Shown one piece after another: positions 51,101 to 59,595 of a stretch of DNA of 64,000 bases. The notes below the pieces were generated by a model. It searched no databases. It was not told where the DNA came from and saw only the letters and a list, made by a program, of their open reading frames with translations. A program made the translations under genes and the position numbers. Source of the stretch: JAKFWF01 sp031429105 (lineage in GTDB: Bacteria > Pseudomonadota > Alphaproteobacteria > Rhizobiales > Hyphomicrobiaceae); the NCBI GenBank assembly GCA_031429105.1, contig JANOYV010000122.1, positions 1 to 64,000 on the forward strand. The letters run 5' to 3'. Position 1 is the stretch's first letter. The number at the start of each line of letters is the position of its first letter.

Positions 51101-51708
51101 CCTCGCCAGCTGCAGCCGACATCGGTGCGCCATCGCCTCTGATTTTAGCCAGCGGTGATCGCTTTCTGCGCGGCACGGTTACGCACGCGTTGCTTCAACA
51201 CCTGCCGGCATTGCCGCCTGAAACCTGGGAACGGGCAGCAGTTGCTTTTCTGAAAGCCCGAGCTGGCCCCCTCAGTGCGCGCACGCAGGCCAGCATTGCG
51301 TCGGAAACATTGGCGGTTCTGGCGAACCCAGAATTTGCATCAGTATTTGGATCGAGCAGTCGTGCGGAGGTGCCGATCGTCGGTGATATTGAGAATCCGA
51401 ACAGAAGAGGCCCAAGGCTGCGCATTTCTGGCCAAATCGACCGGCTCGTTGAAACCGATCACGAAGTGCTGATCGTGGACTACAAGACCAATCGACCGCC
51501 GCCCCTTGATGTTGAAGGAATTCCGCCAGCCTACTTGTATCAGATGGCATCCTACCGGCTTGTTTTATCCAATATTTTCAAGAGCAAACTGGTGCGTGCT
51601 GCGATTCTTTGGACGGATGGGGCGCGCCTAATGCCAGTGCCCGATGAAATCCTCGACAGCCATGCCGTTGGACTTTGGACGCTCAACGCGGCGCGTCTTG
51701 ACGGGTGA
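48136..51708 (+). CDS. addA: Double-strand break repair helicase-nuclease AddA
   Basis: 1190 residues, UvrD/Rep-type superfamily 1 helicase. Walker A is SANAGAGKTHVLK (28-40), motif II HILVDEAQDTSPVQW, motif VI LLYVALTRARDRLYV, and the C-terminal nuclease LIVDYKTNRPPP. It is the catalytic partner of AddB, coupled by a 4-bp overlap. trxA follows at 84 bases. Confidence 0.96.
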   Translation: MSTAKQLLQEIEHAQGLASDPASSAWVSANAGAGKTHVLKMRVLRLLLGGTEPKRIMCLTYTKAAAAEMAARVFTDLSKWATAPAPELGLALNKLLGRPATEDEGNRARRLFAAAIETPGGLKVQTIHAFCEQLLQRFPLEAGVPPGFQILDDEMTRILMREAVDGMLIAATRDRLSNLGRALDTAVIHASGDSFDDVLAEAIRQPQWLEQMLQLDARGDAPELAEAEALYRAQFQIAATDTRDGVGSLLAKLISDEDVRRLRGILEGGTANDLKAAERARAVLEASSAALRTTTLATLFLTTEGKPRANYLTKKLADTHPDLAEMMARRAHEFLALDAKRRALTVIEATIALIRLGSAVLQRFNEAKAQRAALDFDDLIRLTSRLLAGGEATAWVLFKLDGGLDHILVDEAQDTSPVQWSIIEALATEFFADTGARSEDRLRTLFAVGDEKQSIYSFQGAAPKMFAETGARFKALTRAANQEWRRLPLQLSFRSVAPLLEAVDQIFADPTRGKGVSSTDTAIHHVALRQGQAGLIEVWPTERPADEGAGDPWSPFGDGLAMAPATRVAQRIASTIETWLKTGEKLVSENRAIQPRDIIILVRNRRPFAPSMVAALKARNIPVAGADRMRLTDQIAVQDLMALGEFLILPEDDLALATVLKSPLFDLDDDDLLAIAPDRKGTLWSAVIDRAKSDARFGPAADTLKRWRADADFTPPFEFFAKILANDGARTKLLRRLGPDAADPIDEFLNRAIAYDEQAPPSMLGFLTWLRGGIHEIKRDMEQTRNEVRVMTVHGAKGLEAPIVFLPDTGSAGARKQRNKLVTLATQPLPSAMGAPLAWTIKGALSLSAIADGQELAKRAEEEEHRRLLYVALTRARDRLYVAGFEGKNKRPADCWYDLITQGMGSLLLPAIATDGGPILRFETAQTAAHDPARHAAVHDGDQPAMPDWARRPAPREQSLVMPLAPSRLAPLETDDAGEPVEMHDTPIASPAAADIGAPSPLILASGDRFLRGTVTHALLQHLPALPPETWERAAVAFLKARAGPLSARTQASIASETLAVLANPEFASVFGSSSRAEVPIVGDIENPNRRGPRLRISGQIDRLVETDHEVLIVDYKTNRPPPLDVEGIPPAYLYQMASYRLVLSNIFKSKLVRAAILWTDGARLMPVPDEILDSHAVGLWTLNAARLDG

Positions 51709-51792
51709 CGGACCCGCGCCTACGTAACGTCCAGGATTTTAAAGGTACCGGCCCCCGTCGGCACCATTCAAGCGCGACCAAGGAGACCTATA

Positions 51793-52119
51793 ATGTCCGC
51801 TGCTCACCCCGTTTCCGACAAAACGTTCGAAGCCGAAGTGTTGAAGTCCGTCGAGCCGGTACTCGTTGATTTCTTTGCGGAGTGGTGCGGCCCCTGCAAG
51901 GCGATGGCGCCGGCACTTGATCAGGTCGCTGCCGAAATGAAGGGCAAGCTCAAGGTCGTCAAAGTTGACGTCGACCAGAACCCGGAAATCACGATGAAGT
52001 ATCGCATTCAGGCGATGCCAACCTTGATGATTTTCAAGGATGGCAAGGTTGCCGCCCAAAACGTCGGCGCGCTGGTTCAGAAGAAAAAGCTCGAAGACTG
52101 GGTCAAGGCTTCAATCTAA
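51793..52119 (+). CDS. trxA: Thioredoxin
   Basis: 108 residues with the active site WCGPCK in FFAEWCGPCKAMAP and the cis-proline loop AMPTLMIF. It is a cytoplasmic disulfide reductant. AAGGAG lies nine bases upstream of the ATG. The addA-trxA order is typical of Rhizobiales. Confidence 0.97.
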   Translation: MSAAHPVSDKTFEAEVLKSVEPVLVDFFAEWCGPCKAMAPALDQVAAEMKGKLKVVKVDVDQNPEITMKYRIQAMPTLMIFKDGKVAAQNVGALVQKKKLEDWVKASI

Positions 52120-52149
52120 TCTGCACTGCGAACAACGATTGAATTCGAT

Positions 52150-52179
52150 AAGCCCCGGCGATTGCTCGCGGGGGCTTTT
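52150..52179 (+). terminator. Terminator of trxA
   Basis: AAGCCCC (52150-52156) pairs with GGGGCTT (52171-52177), with further pairing inside, followed by TTTT. It ends 8 bases before the convergent SMP-30 gene stop. Confidence 0.85.
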
Positions 52180-52186
52180 CCATGTG

Positions 52187-53119
52187 TCACGCCTGATAGT
52201 TCAACTTCAAGCCCGGTCGATCCCACTGGAATGAAACAAGCTGCCCCGGACCCGACAGCGTCACGAATGCGGTGCGCAGATCGGGGCCACCGAAGCAGAT
52301 GTTGGTCGTGTAGACATCGGGCATCGGGATATGGTGAATGCTGCTGCCGTCTGGACTGACCACGGTGATGCCACCATTCATCAGTGTCGCAATGCAGATG
52401 TTCCCGGCCCCATCGACCGCCATAGAATCGAACCGTTGGAACGCGCCACCGACCTGGGCCACAAGGCGGCCGCCATGCGGGCTCGGCCAGGGTTCACGTC
52501 GCACTTCGCCGGGTGCCATAATATCCATCGCCCAAAGGCGCGCTGATTCCGTTTCGACAAAATAGAGTATCTTGCCGTCGGGTGACAGCGAACAGCCATT
52601 TGCGGTGATCGTTGGAAAGGCGATTTCCTTGATCAGGCTACCGTCGGCCTTTGCGTAGTAGACGCCCCCCCGGTCCAAGTCCCTGGCGCGCGTTTTTCCC
52701 AGATCGGTGAAGTAGAAGCCGCCATGCGCGTCAAACACGAGGTCATTGGGCCCGCGTAGGGCATGCCCGTCACAGACGGTATAAAGTGTTTCGACTTTGC
52801 CTGTCGCAACGTCGACCCGCTCGATCCTACCGCCTGAGTAATCGGTGGCTTGGCCCGTCGGGCGCGTGCCATGTGTGGCATCATCAGCCCAATTGAACCC
52901 ACCATTGTTGCAAATGTAGATCTTGCCATCCGGTCCGCGCGCTGCCCCATTTGGACCGCCGGTCATCTGAGCGATCGTCGTCTTTGTGCCATCAGCTGCC
53001 ACGCGCGTGAGCTTGGCTGATCGGATCTCGACCAGGATGACAGAACCATCCGGCATCGCCACTGGGCCTTCGGGAAACTGCAGTCCCGTGGCCACAATCT
53101 TGAGTTCAGGCTCTGCCAT
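52187..53119 (-). CDS. SMP-30/gluconolactonase/LRE family protein
   Basis: 310 residues of the six-bladed propeller family. Typical segments are EGPVAMPDGSVILVEI (first blade with metal-binding Glu), GPNGAARGPDGKIYICNNGG, GPNDLVFDAHGGFYFTD (Asn and Asp metal ligands) and NGCSLSPDGKILYFVET. Members are calcium- or zinc-dependent lactonases; the substrate is unknown. No sugar-pathway neighbours point to one. Confidence 0.9.
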   Translation of the reverse strand: MAEPELKIVATGLQFPEGPVAMPDGSVILVEIRSAKLTRVAADGTKTTIAQMTGGPNGAARGPDGKIYICNNGGFNWADDATHGTRPTGQATDYSGGRIERVDVATGKVETLYTVCDGHALRGPNDLVFDAHGGFYFTDLGKTRARDLDRGGVYYAKADGSLIKEIAFPTITANGCSLSPDGKILYFVETESARLWAMDIMAPGEVRREPWPSPHGGRLVAQVGGAFQRFDSMAVDGAGNICIATLMNGGITVVSPDGSSIHHIPMPDVYTTNICFGGPDLRTAFVTLSGPGQLVSFQWDRPGLKLNYQA

Positions 53120-53277
53120 ATCAAGCTCCCAAAAGTGTGTTTCGACAACGCGCGCTGTTCATACTGCCGCAGACATGCCACCATTTCGGATATCATCTTA
53201 GCGAAACCGGTAGGGGACGCAGCCCCGATTTTGAAAAAACGTCACCGAAGACCGGACCAAAACGAGGGACTGCCCAG

Positions 53278-53577
53278 ATGTATAAATTCTTGTTTTCCAC
53301 CGGCAGCGTGATCTCGTCGCTCGTATTCGGCGCAATCGCAATGGCACTCGTCGGTATCTATTCGCCTGAAACGCTCTCGATGATGCTCGGCTGGGCACGC
53401 AGTTTGAAGTCGTACCTCACTGGCACAGGGCTCTCGCCTAAGTACAATATTTGGCTGGAGCTGATGCTGGAAGAACGCCAGTTGTTGTTCGCATTCTTTA
53501 CGATTGCCACCCGCATGGTGATCTCAGCCGTCCTCGACGTATTGCACAGCCTGCTATGGCGCAGCGACACGCGGTAA
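53278..53577 (+). CDS. Small membrane protein, unknown function
   Basis: About 99 residues from the ATG at 53278; upstream in-frame codons are not protein-like. Two hydrophobic helices, at about 8-27 (VISSLVFGAIAMALVGI) and about 64-88 (QLLFAFFTIATRMVISAVL), are joined by a polar loop with KSYLTGTGLSPKYNIWLEL. I do not recognise the family. It stands 104 bases ahead of the PBP gene, on the same strand, and could be co-transcribed. Confidence 0.6.
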   Translation: MYKFLFSTGSVISSLVFGAIAMALVGIYSPETLSMMLGWARSLKSYLTGTGLSPKYNIWLELMLEERQLLFAFFTIATRMVISAVLDVLHSLLWRSDTR

Positions 53578-53681
53578 CGCGTCAGTCAGGTTAACCGAAC
53601 CTTTAGGTCTGCCTCGGTAAACTCCCGCAACGCTCTGATCAGAGTGGACGCGCGACTTTGTCGGGGTGAGTATCAGCTTAA

Positions 53682-55916
53682 ATGTGGCCGTTGCGGCGTC
53701 GCACAACGCAGAAACACTCGCGTGCCGAAGGCAGAAACGGGCTTGATTTGAGCCCGCGTGACCTCGCGTCGACGGCCGCACTGCACCCCACAGCGAGGCG
53801 CCCCATGGGTTGGCGGGCGAAATTCAAGCTATTTGTAATCGCGCCAGCCGTCGCAAGTATCCTTGCGACGGCTGCTGCCGGTCTCTTGTTTGTCCACTAC
53901 TCAATGACTTTTCCAGATCCCTTGTCACTGCGCCACAAGGAGCGCGCACCGGTGATCCGGATCTTGGCTGCCGATGGCTCGATACTGGCCGAACGGGGCG
54001 CTGCACACGACTACATGCCGCTAGACCTATTGCCGCGCCACATCACCGACGCGGTCGTCGCGACCGAGGACCGCCGGTTCTACGATCACAACGGTCTCGA
54101 CCCCTACGGTTTGATGCGGGCTATGTTTGCCAACGTGCGGGCTGGTCGCTACGCACAAGGCGGCTCAACGCTCACCCAGCAACTCGCCAAGAACCTGTTC
54201 TTGAACTCGGAGCGTACCATCAGCCGCAAGGTCGAAGAATTGGCCCTCGCTTTGTGGCTTGAGATGCGGCTAAGCAAAGCTGACATCATGGAGTTATATC
54301 TCAACCGGGTGTACTTTGGCGCTGGTGCGTACGGCATTGAAGCTGCCGCACAGCGCTATTTCGATAAATCGGCCCGCACCCTGACGCTCGGTGAGGCGGC
54401 GGTGATCGCCGGACTTTTAAAAGCGCCATCGAAATACTCGCCACTTAGCAATCCAGGTGCTGCCCGCTCGCGTGCGCGCGTCGTGTTGAAAAAAATGCTC
54501 GCAATTGGCGTCATCAACACTGCAGCCGAAGCAGCTGCCAACCAGACAAGTGTCAAGTTCGTCGGCCACAAACCGACCAAAGATTTGAGCGGCATTGAGT
54601 ACGCCGTCGACTTTATTCTCGAGCGCATGCCGCCGCTGCTTGGTATCGGCCATGCCGAAGTCATCGTTGAAACGACGATTAACACCAAATTGCAACGGCG
54701 CGCGCAAGCGACCGTTGAGAAGGTCCTCAACCGCGAGGGGGAGGCCGCCCAAGCCAGTCAAGCGAGCGTCGTTGTGCTCGATACAGAAGGTGGAATTGCA
54801 GCCCTCGTCGGTGGTCGTTCCTACGCTGATAGCCAATACAATCGGGCTGTCAAATCGCGTCGGCAACCAGGTTCATCGTTCAAGCCGTTCGTCTATCTGG
54901 CAGCGCTTGAATCCGGCATGACGCCAGACAGCACCGTATATGACCTGCCGGTGAGCATCGGTGGATGGAGCCCGCGTAACGACAACGGGCAATATCGCGG
55001 GGCGATAACGCTGCGGCAGGGTCTCGCGCAGTCGATCAACACCGTCGCCGTGCGACTGCAGTACGACATTGGTGTCAAGCGTGTGGTCTCGGTTGCCCAG
55101 CGCCTGGGGCTCAAATCCGAGTTGCGGCCCGGCCCTTCGCTCTCGCTTGGCACGTCGGAAGTATCGTTACTTGAAATGACCGGCGCCTACACCGCCTTTG
55201 CCAACAGCGGCAGGCGCGTCGAGCCTCACATCATCAAGCGCGTGCGCATGAGTTCAGGGCGCGTGCTGTACATGCTCCCACCCACCGCCGCACAAGTGAC
55301 CATCGCGCCAGCCCACGTAGGGGCAATGAATGACATGCTCAATTCAGCCCTCGTTAATGGCACGGGGCGACGTGCGGCGCTCACGCTCCATCCAGCCGCT
55401 GGAAAAACCGGAACGACGCAGGATTTCCGCGACGCCTGGTTCATCGGGTATACTGCCCACCTTGCGGGCGGTGTTTGGGTCGGCAACGACCAGGGGCGGC
55501 TTATGAATAACGTGCGTGGTGGTACTTTGCCGGCGTTGATCTGGCGCGAGATCATGACGGCAGCACACGAGGGTCGCTCGGTAATCGCGCTGCCTGGAAC
55601 CGATGACCAACCGACAAGGCGCCGCGACCTACCGATCGCGGCAGGACAGCCTTCAGATTCATCGCAACTGAACGCGTCACCGCGCCGAAGACCGCTAGAA
55701 TCGCATCGTGCAGGGGCCATTGCTGCGGGTGCGCCACTACTGCCGAAGGACCGGATTGAAGCTGATTTCATAACGCGCGCTTTGGCTGGAGATCGCACGT
55801 TCACGCCGTCAGAATTGGGCGCGCAGCACTACACGCCTGACAATCCAGAGGAGCGCACGTTCCCGCGCTTTGTTCCAGAGGGAATAATGGCGCTCGGGGG
55901 CCGATCGCGACCTTAG
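53682..55916 (+). CDS. Class A penicillin-binding protein (PBP1A-like)
   Basis: 744 residues. A single N-terminal membrane anchor (about 50-75) is followed by a GT51 transglycosylase with the catalytic glutamate in VVATEDRRFYDHNG and GGSTLTQQLAKNL. The transpeptidase follows with SxxK as QPGSSFKPF, a SIN motif (QSINTVAVRL) and KTGT in AAGKTGTTQDFRDAWF. It polymerises and cross-links peptidoglycan. The first about 42 residues are basic and could be cytoplasmic or, if translation starts at the internal ATG 53805 (MGWRAKFKLF), untranslated. Its stop overlaps that of the convergent metallopeptidase. Confidence 0.93.
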   Translation: MWPLRRRTTQKHSRAEGRNGLDLSPRDLASTAALHPTARRPMGWRAKFKLFVIAPAVASILATAAAGLLFVHYSMTFPDPLSLRHKERAPVIRILAADGSILAERGAAHDYMPLDLLPRHITDAVVATEDRRFYDHNGLDPYGLMRAMFANVRAGRYAQGGSTLTQQLAKNLFLNSERTISRKVEELALALWLEMRLSKADIMELYLNRVYFGAGAYGIEAAAQRYFDKSARTLTLGEAAVIAGLLKAPSKYSPLSNPGAARSRARVVLKKMLAIGVINTAAEAAANQTSVKFVGHKPTKDLSGIEYAVDFILERMPPLLGIGHAEVIVETTINTKLQRRAQATVEKVLNREGEAAQASQASVVVLDTEGGIAALVGGRSYADSQYNRAVKSRRQPGSSFKPFVYLAALESGMTPDSTVYDLPVSIGGWSPRNDNGQYRGAITLRQGLAQSINTVAVRLQYDIGVKRVVSVAQRLGLKSELRPGPSLSLGTSEVSLLEMTGAYTAFANSGRRVEPHIIKRVRMSSGRVLYMLPPTAAQVTIAPAHVGAMNDMLNSALVNGTGRRAALTLHPAAGKTGTTQDFRDAWFIGYTAHLAGGVWVGNDQGRLMNNVRGGTLPALIWREIMTAAHEGRSVIALPGTDDQPTRRRDLPIAAGQPSDSSQLNASPRRRPLESHRAGAIAAGAPLLPKDRIEADFITRALAGDRTFTPSELGAQHYTPDNPEERTFPRFVPEGIMALGGRSRP

Positions 55917-56662
55917 CTGTCCGAGCCATACCGGTGTAAATCGCTACCAGAGACTTGCAGCCAATGCTTGGCTTCTTCAGTGCGCGGCATGGTCCGCGCG
56001 ACCAATGCCCAGAAGCGCGATCCGTGGTTCATTTCGGCCAGGTGAGCCACTTCGTGCGCTGCCACGTAGTCGAGTACAAATGACGGCGCCATGATAAGAC
56101 GCCACGAAAATGAGAGTGCACCAGTCGATGAGCACGATCCCCAACGGCTCTTTTGATCACGGACAGTCACACGACCAGCCTTCAAGCCGAGATTATTAGC
56201 ATGCCACGTGACACGATCGACGAGATCACGGCCAGCTTCAAGAGCGAGCCAGTCCCGCAGTCGTCGCGCTACGTGTTCGGGGTTCCCGGCCACCAGCAAT
56301 GCCTGCTTATCATCGACGGTTCGACCAAATTCAACAACACCTGCTCGGCGCACGGCTCCGCGCTCTACGATAACATGAGGCACGCCACGCAAGGGAACAA
56401 CAGACCCAGCACTGAACGGCATGTGTTCTGGCAGGTTGCCAAGGCGCTCTCGAACCCAATCGAGATGAGTCGACAGAAACGTGCCCGCTTGGGCCAGATC
56501 ACACGAAACCGGCAACGTGACGATGACTGACCGACTGGTCCGACTGACACGTAATGTCATACGTCGAGCAGCCGGATGGCGCCGAACCTCGACCGGTTCC
56601 GTCAGCCCTTTGATGGACAGTCGTTGCGATAACGGCTGCGCCGTTGCGCGAAGCGGCCCCAT
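55913..56662 (-). CDS. YgjP-like (UPF/DUF45) zinc metallopeptidase
   Basis: About 249 residues. The zinc site is HEVAHLAEMNHGSRFW, with HExxH and the third histidine in the NHGSRFW segment. The flanking DQKSRWGSCSSTGALSFSWRLIMAP (a longer conserved block, split here) is diagnostic of the SprT/YgjP-like group. Function is unknown. A TTG at 56680 would add six residues; the ATG at 56662 is chosen. Confidence 0.9.
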   Translation of the reverse strand: MGPLRATAQPLSQRLSIKGLTEPVEVRRHPAARRMTLRVSRTSRSVIVTLPVSCDLAQAGTFLSTHLDWVRERLGNLPEHMPFSAGSVVPLRGVPHVIVERGAVRRAGVVEFGRTVDDKQALLVAGNPEHVARRLRDWLALEAGRDLVDRVTWHANNLGLKAGRVTVRDQKSRWGSCSSTGALSFSWRLIMAPSFVLDYVAAHEVAHLAEMNHGSRFWALVARTMPRTEEAKHWLQVSGSDLHRYGSDS

Positions 56663-56894
56663 GCAGTGCCCTCGTTCCAAGCAGTTCGATAATTATCTGG
56701 GAGCTGACGGGGTACTCTGACGCAAGAACCTTCAACGACCAATTCAATGCAAAGCGGAACAACCCCGTGGCCGTTGCTCGTACTTAACGAGAACTAAGCG
56801 AAGCGCCGACAAACATCTCTGTAGCAAATTCTATACCCACCACACCACAGACAATGATGTATCACCCGCACCATGCGGCGACAGTGTGGCAGTG

Positions 56895-56922
56895 CCGCCC
56901 CATACACACCGCGATGGGGCGG
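56895..56922. other. Stem-loop downstream of phaZ
   Basis: CCGCCCCAT (56895-56903) and ATGGGGCGG (56914-56922) form a perfect 9-bp stem with a 10-base loop. It lies 36 bases past the phaZ stop. No T-run follows on the minus strand. The rest of 56663-56957 shows nothing recognisable. Confidence 0.5.
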
Positions 56923-56957
56923 ATATAAATAATACCTTAGACAAAGTTTGGCAAAAC

Positions 56958-58565
56958 TCAGCGGACTGAGCGTCCACGCTCTTCGTTGGACGATGTCTCG
57001 CATTCAACCAAGTTGCGCGCTTGATCGGGAGTGCCTGGCGACTTCATCCCGAACATATTTTCCATGAACATGTTACCCGTCGACGACCAGAGTGTCACCC
57101 ACGACTGCGGCGACAACTCAGCAGTTGCAGCAACCGACGGATCGCGTGCTTTTGCCAGCGTGTCGATTGGCGGTGCCGCTGCTCGCTTGACCGATGCTTC
57201 AATGCGAAGCGCCGTTCCCTGCTCTTCGGAAAAAGCAAAGGCCGAGTTGTCGAATGCTGCACGACTGTCCGCATCGAGCTTTACGCGCGCGGTTCGAGGC
57301 GCCGTCGACGTCGGCCCAACTACGTCACCGCCGCGCGGGTCATGCTGGCGCACAAAGCGCGCGATGCGAGGCGCGATTTCGGAGCGAAAGCGCGAGCCGT
57401 TGAAGATACCATAGTGGCCAACGCCTGGGCACTCGTAGTGCAACTTCGATGCTGTTGGAATATTGGAACACAAATCCAAGGCCGCCGCGCACTGACCGAC
57501 TCCGGTGATATCGTCCTTTTCACCTTCGACTGTCATCAGCGCAACGCGCTTGATCATGGTTAGATCGATCCGCTGGTTCCGATGATACATCTCGCCCTTG
57601 GCGAACAGGTGTCGGACAAACACCTGATCGATCGTTTGAATGTAGAACTCGGACGTAAGATCCATCACCGCCAGATATTCATCGTAGAAATCACGATGCT
57701 TCTCAGCTGAATCGCCATCGCCCTGCACGAGATGATGGAACAAATCCTTGTGCGCCTTCATATGCCGATCAAGGTTCATGGTCATGAACCCGGTCAGCTG
57801 CAAAAAGCCTGGATAAACCGGCCGACCAAACCCGAGGCTTGGCCATGGCACAGTTGTCAGCACATTGCTACGGAACCAGTCCGTTCCTTTGCTCTGCGCA
57901 AGTTTATTGACTTCCGTGGGGTTGATCCGCGTATCAATCGGCCCCCCAGCCAAAACCATGCTGATCGGGACATGCGGATCGTTGTCCTGCTCCATTAAAG
58001 CGACGGCTGCCAGAACTGGAACCGACGGCTGGCAGACGGCGAATACATGGACATCCCCACCGAAGTGGCGAAACAAATCCTGCATATAGACGATATAATC
58101 GTCGAGATCGAAGCTGCCAGCTGCAACCGGCACGTTGCGCGCATCAATCCAATCGGTGATATACACTTCGTGATTGGGTAACAGAGCTTCAACCGTACCC
58201 CGCAACAACGTCGCAAAGTGTCCCGACATCGGTGCCACGAGCAAAATGCGCGGATTTTTGTTGTCGTGCGACGCATCAAGATCGCGTTTGAAGTGCACGA
58301 GCCGACAGAACGGACGCTGCCAAACAACTTCCTGTGTCACGGCGACCGACACGCCATCGACCTCTATGGTCTCGATGCCGAAACTCGGTTTTTCGTAGCG
58401 CCGCGTCGTTCGTTCGAAGACTTCGCACGCAGCCGCGGCATGGCGACCGACCGAAGTATGGGTCAAAGGGTTGAATGGGTTCTTGAAGAACAGCTTTCCG
58501 ACATCAGCCGCGACACGCGCCGGCCTGAATGCCGCGTGTCCAAGTTCAAACCACTGGTAGAGCAT
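56958..58565 (-). CDS. phaZ: Intracellular polyhydroxyalkanoate depolymerase
   Basis: 535 residues. The family uses cysteine instead of serine as nucleophile: the lipase-box-like segment is VFAVCQPSVPVLAA. The N-terminal MLYQWFELGHAAFRPARVAA and the ECPGVGHYGIFNGSRFR block with the catalytic histidine are typical of PhaZ. It mobilises PHB granules in the cytoplasm. The C-terminal about 90 residues (from DVVGPTSTAPR) are longer than in the basic family and low in complexity. An upstream stretch with TGC/GCA repeats (about 58613-58637) could bind PhaR. Confidence 0.94.
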   Translation of the reverse strand: MLYQWFELGHAAFRPARVAADVGKLFFKNPFNPLTHTSVGRHAAAACEVFERTTRRYEKPSFGIETIEVDGVSVAVTQEVVWQRPFCRLVHFKRDLDASHDNKNPRILLVAPMSGHFATLLRGTVEALLPNHEVYITDWIDARNVPVAAGSFDLDDYIVYMQDLFRHFGGDVHVFAVCQPSVPVLAAVALMEQDNDPHVPISMVLAGGPIDTRINPTEVNKLAQSKGTDWFRSNVLTTVPWPSLGFGRPVYPGFLQLTGFMTMNLDRHMKAHKDLFHHLVQGDGDSAEKHRDFYDEYLAVMDLTSEFYIQTIDQVFVRHLFAKGEMYHRNQRIDLTMIKRVALMTVEGEKDDITGVGQCAAALDLCSNIPTASKLHYECPGVGHYGIFNGSRFRSEIAPRIARFVRQHDPRGGDVVGPTSTAPRTARVKLDADSRAAFDNSAFAFSEEQGTALRIEASVKRAAAPPIDTLAKARDPSVAATAELSPQSWVTLWSSTGNMFMENMFGMKSPGTPDQARNLVECETSSNEERGRSVR

Positions 58566-58752
58566 CAATTAGCCCCTCTCGTGAGCAACGCGCATGATGA
58601 CATCGCCACCCTATTGCGCACTGCAACAAACTTGCACTCGGTAGTGTCGCATGAAGCTACCAGTTCGACTATACGCCTATTTTCACTAAAGTTCACACAC
58701 TGTGGCGCAAAAGATCGCACCCTTTTGCCGATTGGTAAAGGCTGGTTAACGC

Positions 58753-59397
58753 CTACAATATCGCAAGTACAGCTGCGGCAATCATTTCGACAGTCTCTGT
58801 CTGCGCCAAATATGCAACAAATTCTCCATTGCGATCCATCAGGAACAGCGGTGATTCGGAGAACAACCCAGGGGCACTGCCAGTTCCGGAATTTGCATCA
58901 TTAATTCGCGAAACGAAGTATTGTTTCGCAATTGCAGCAATTTCGACTGACGAACCGGTCAGCCCAAGCAGGTTCGGGTCATAGTTTGCCAGGAAACGCT
59001 TTAGAACCGCAGGTTCATCCCGTTCTGGGTTCAACGTCACAAACAGCGCGGCTACGCTGGCAGCAGCTGGCCCAAGGCGATTGAGCACCGCGGCGACTGT
59101 TTGCAAGTGGGCCGGTGTCAGATCGCGATCTTCGGTTGCGCCAAACAACACCAGCATGGGCTTGCCACGAAAGTCGACGTCCGTGACGCGACGCCCGTTA
59201 TGGTCCGTCAAGGCGAACGCGCCGCCGATCACAGTCAGCCCTTGGGCGCCAGAGGTCCGGGCTGGCATGGACGAAACGCCTAACAACCGATCACGTACTG
59301 TGGGGAACGCAACTAGGCCGCCGAGCACGCCAATGCCAAAAGCGCAAAATGCAACTACACTTAGCCAGCCCAGCCGGTATCGATCATCAGACGTCAT
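58753..59397 (-). CDS. senC: SenC/PrrC (SCO1)-family protein lacking all copper ligands
   Basis: 214 residues. One N-terminal membrane anchor (about 10-32), then a thioredoxin-like SCO domain opening FALTDHNGRRVTDVDFRGK. The usual active site of the form GxTxCPDVCP reads GATEDRDLTP (86-95), so both cysteines are replaced (Asp90, Thr94). The copper-binding histidine position is Glu181 in FSESPLFLMDRNG. The only cysteine is in the membrane segment. The frame is clean and the fold core conserved, so this looks like a functional but ligand-free paralogue. It is divergent from regB, in the place where senC/prrC sits in Rhodobacter. Confidence 0.88.
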   Translation of the reverse strand: MTSDDRYRLGWLSVVAFCAFGIGVLGGLVAFPTVRDRLLGVSSMPARTSGAQGLTVIGGAFALTDHNGRRVTDVDFRGKPMLVLFGATEDRDLTPAHLQTVAAVLNRLGPAAASVAALFVTLNPERDEPAVLKRFLANYDPNLLGLTGSSVEIAAIAKQYFVSRINDANSGTGSAPGLFSESPLFLMDRNGEFVAYLAQTETVEMIAAAVLAIL

Positions 59398-59595
59398 CAA
59401 AATTTAGCCATTCACCATTTCGAAATCGGGCCGGCATGAGGACCACAACGCTCAGCCCGCAGCTTGCGCGTGTATCTGCGTTCCTGGCAAAGGGCTATAT
59501 GGGACGGCGCGGCCAACGCAAGCAGCGCGCGCAATTGTGCGCGGATCGGATAGTCTCGGTGCAAGGCTAAAACGACAAACGAAAGTTGATTTGAG

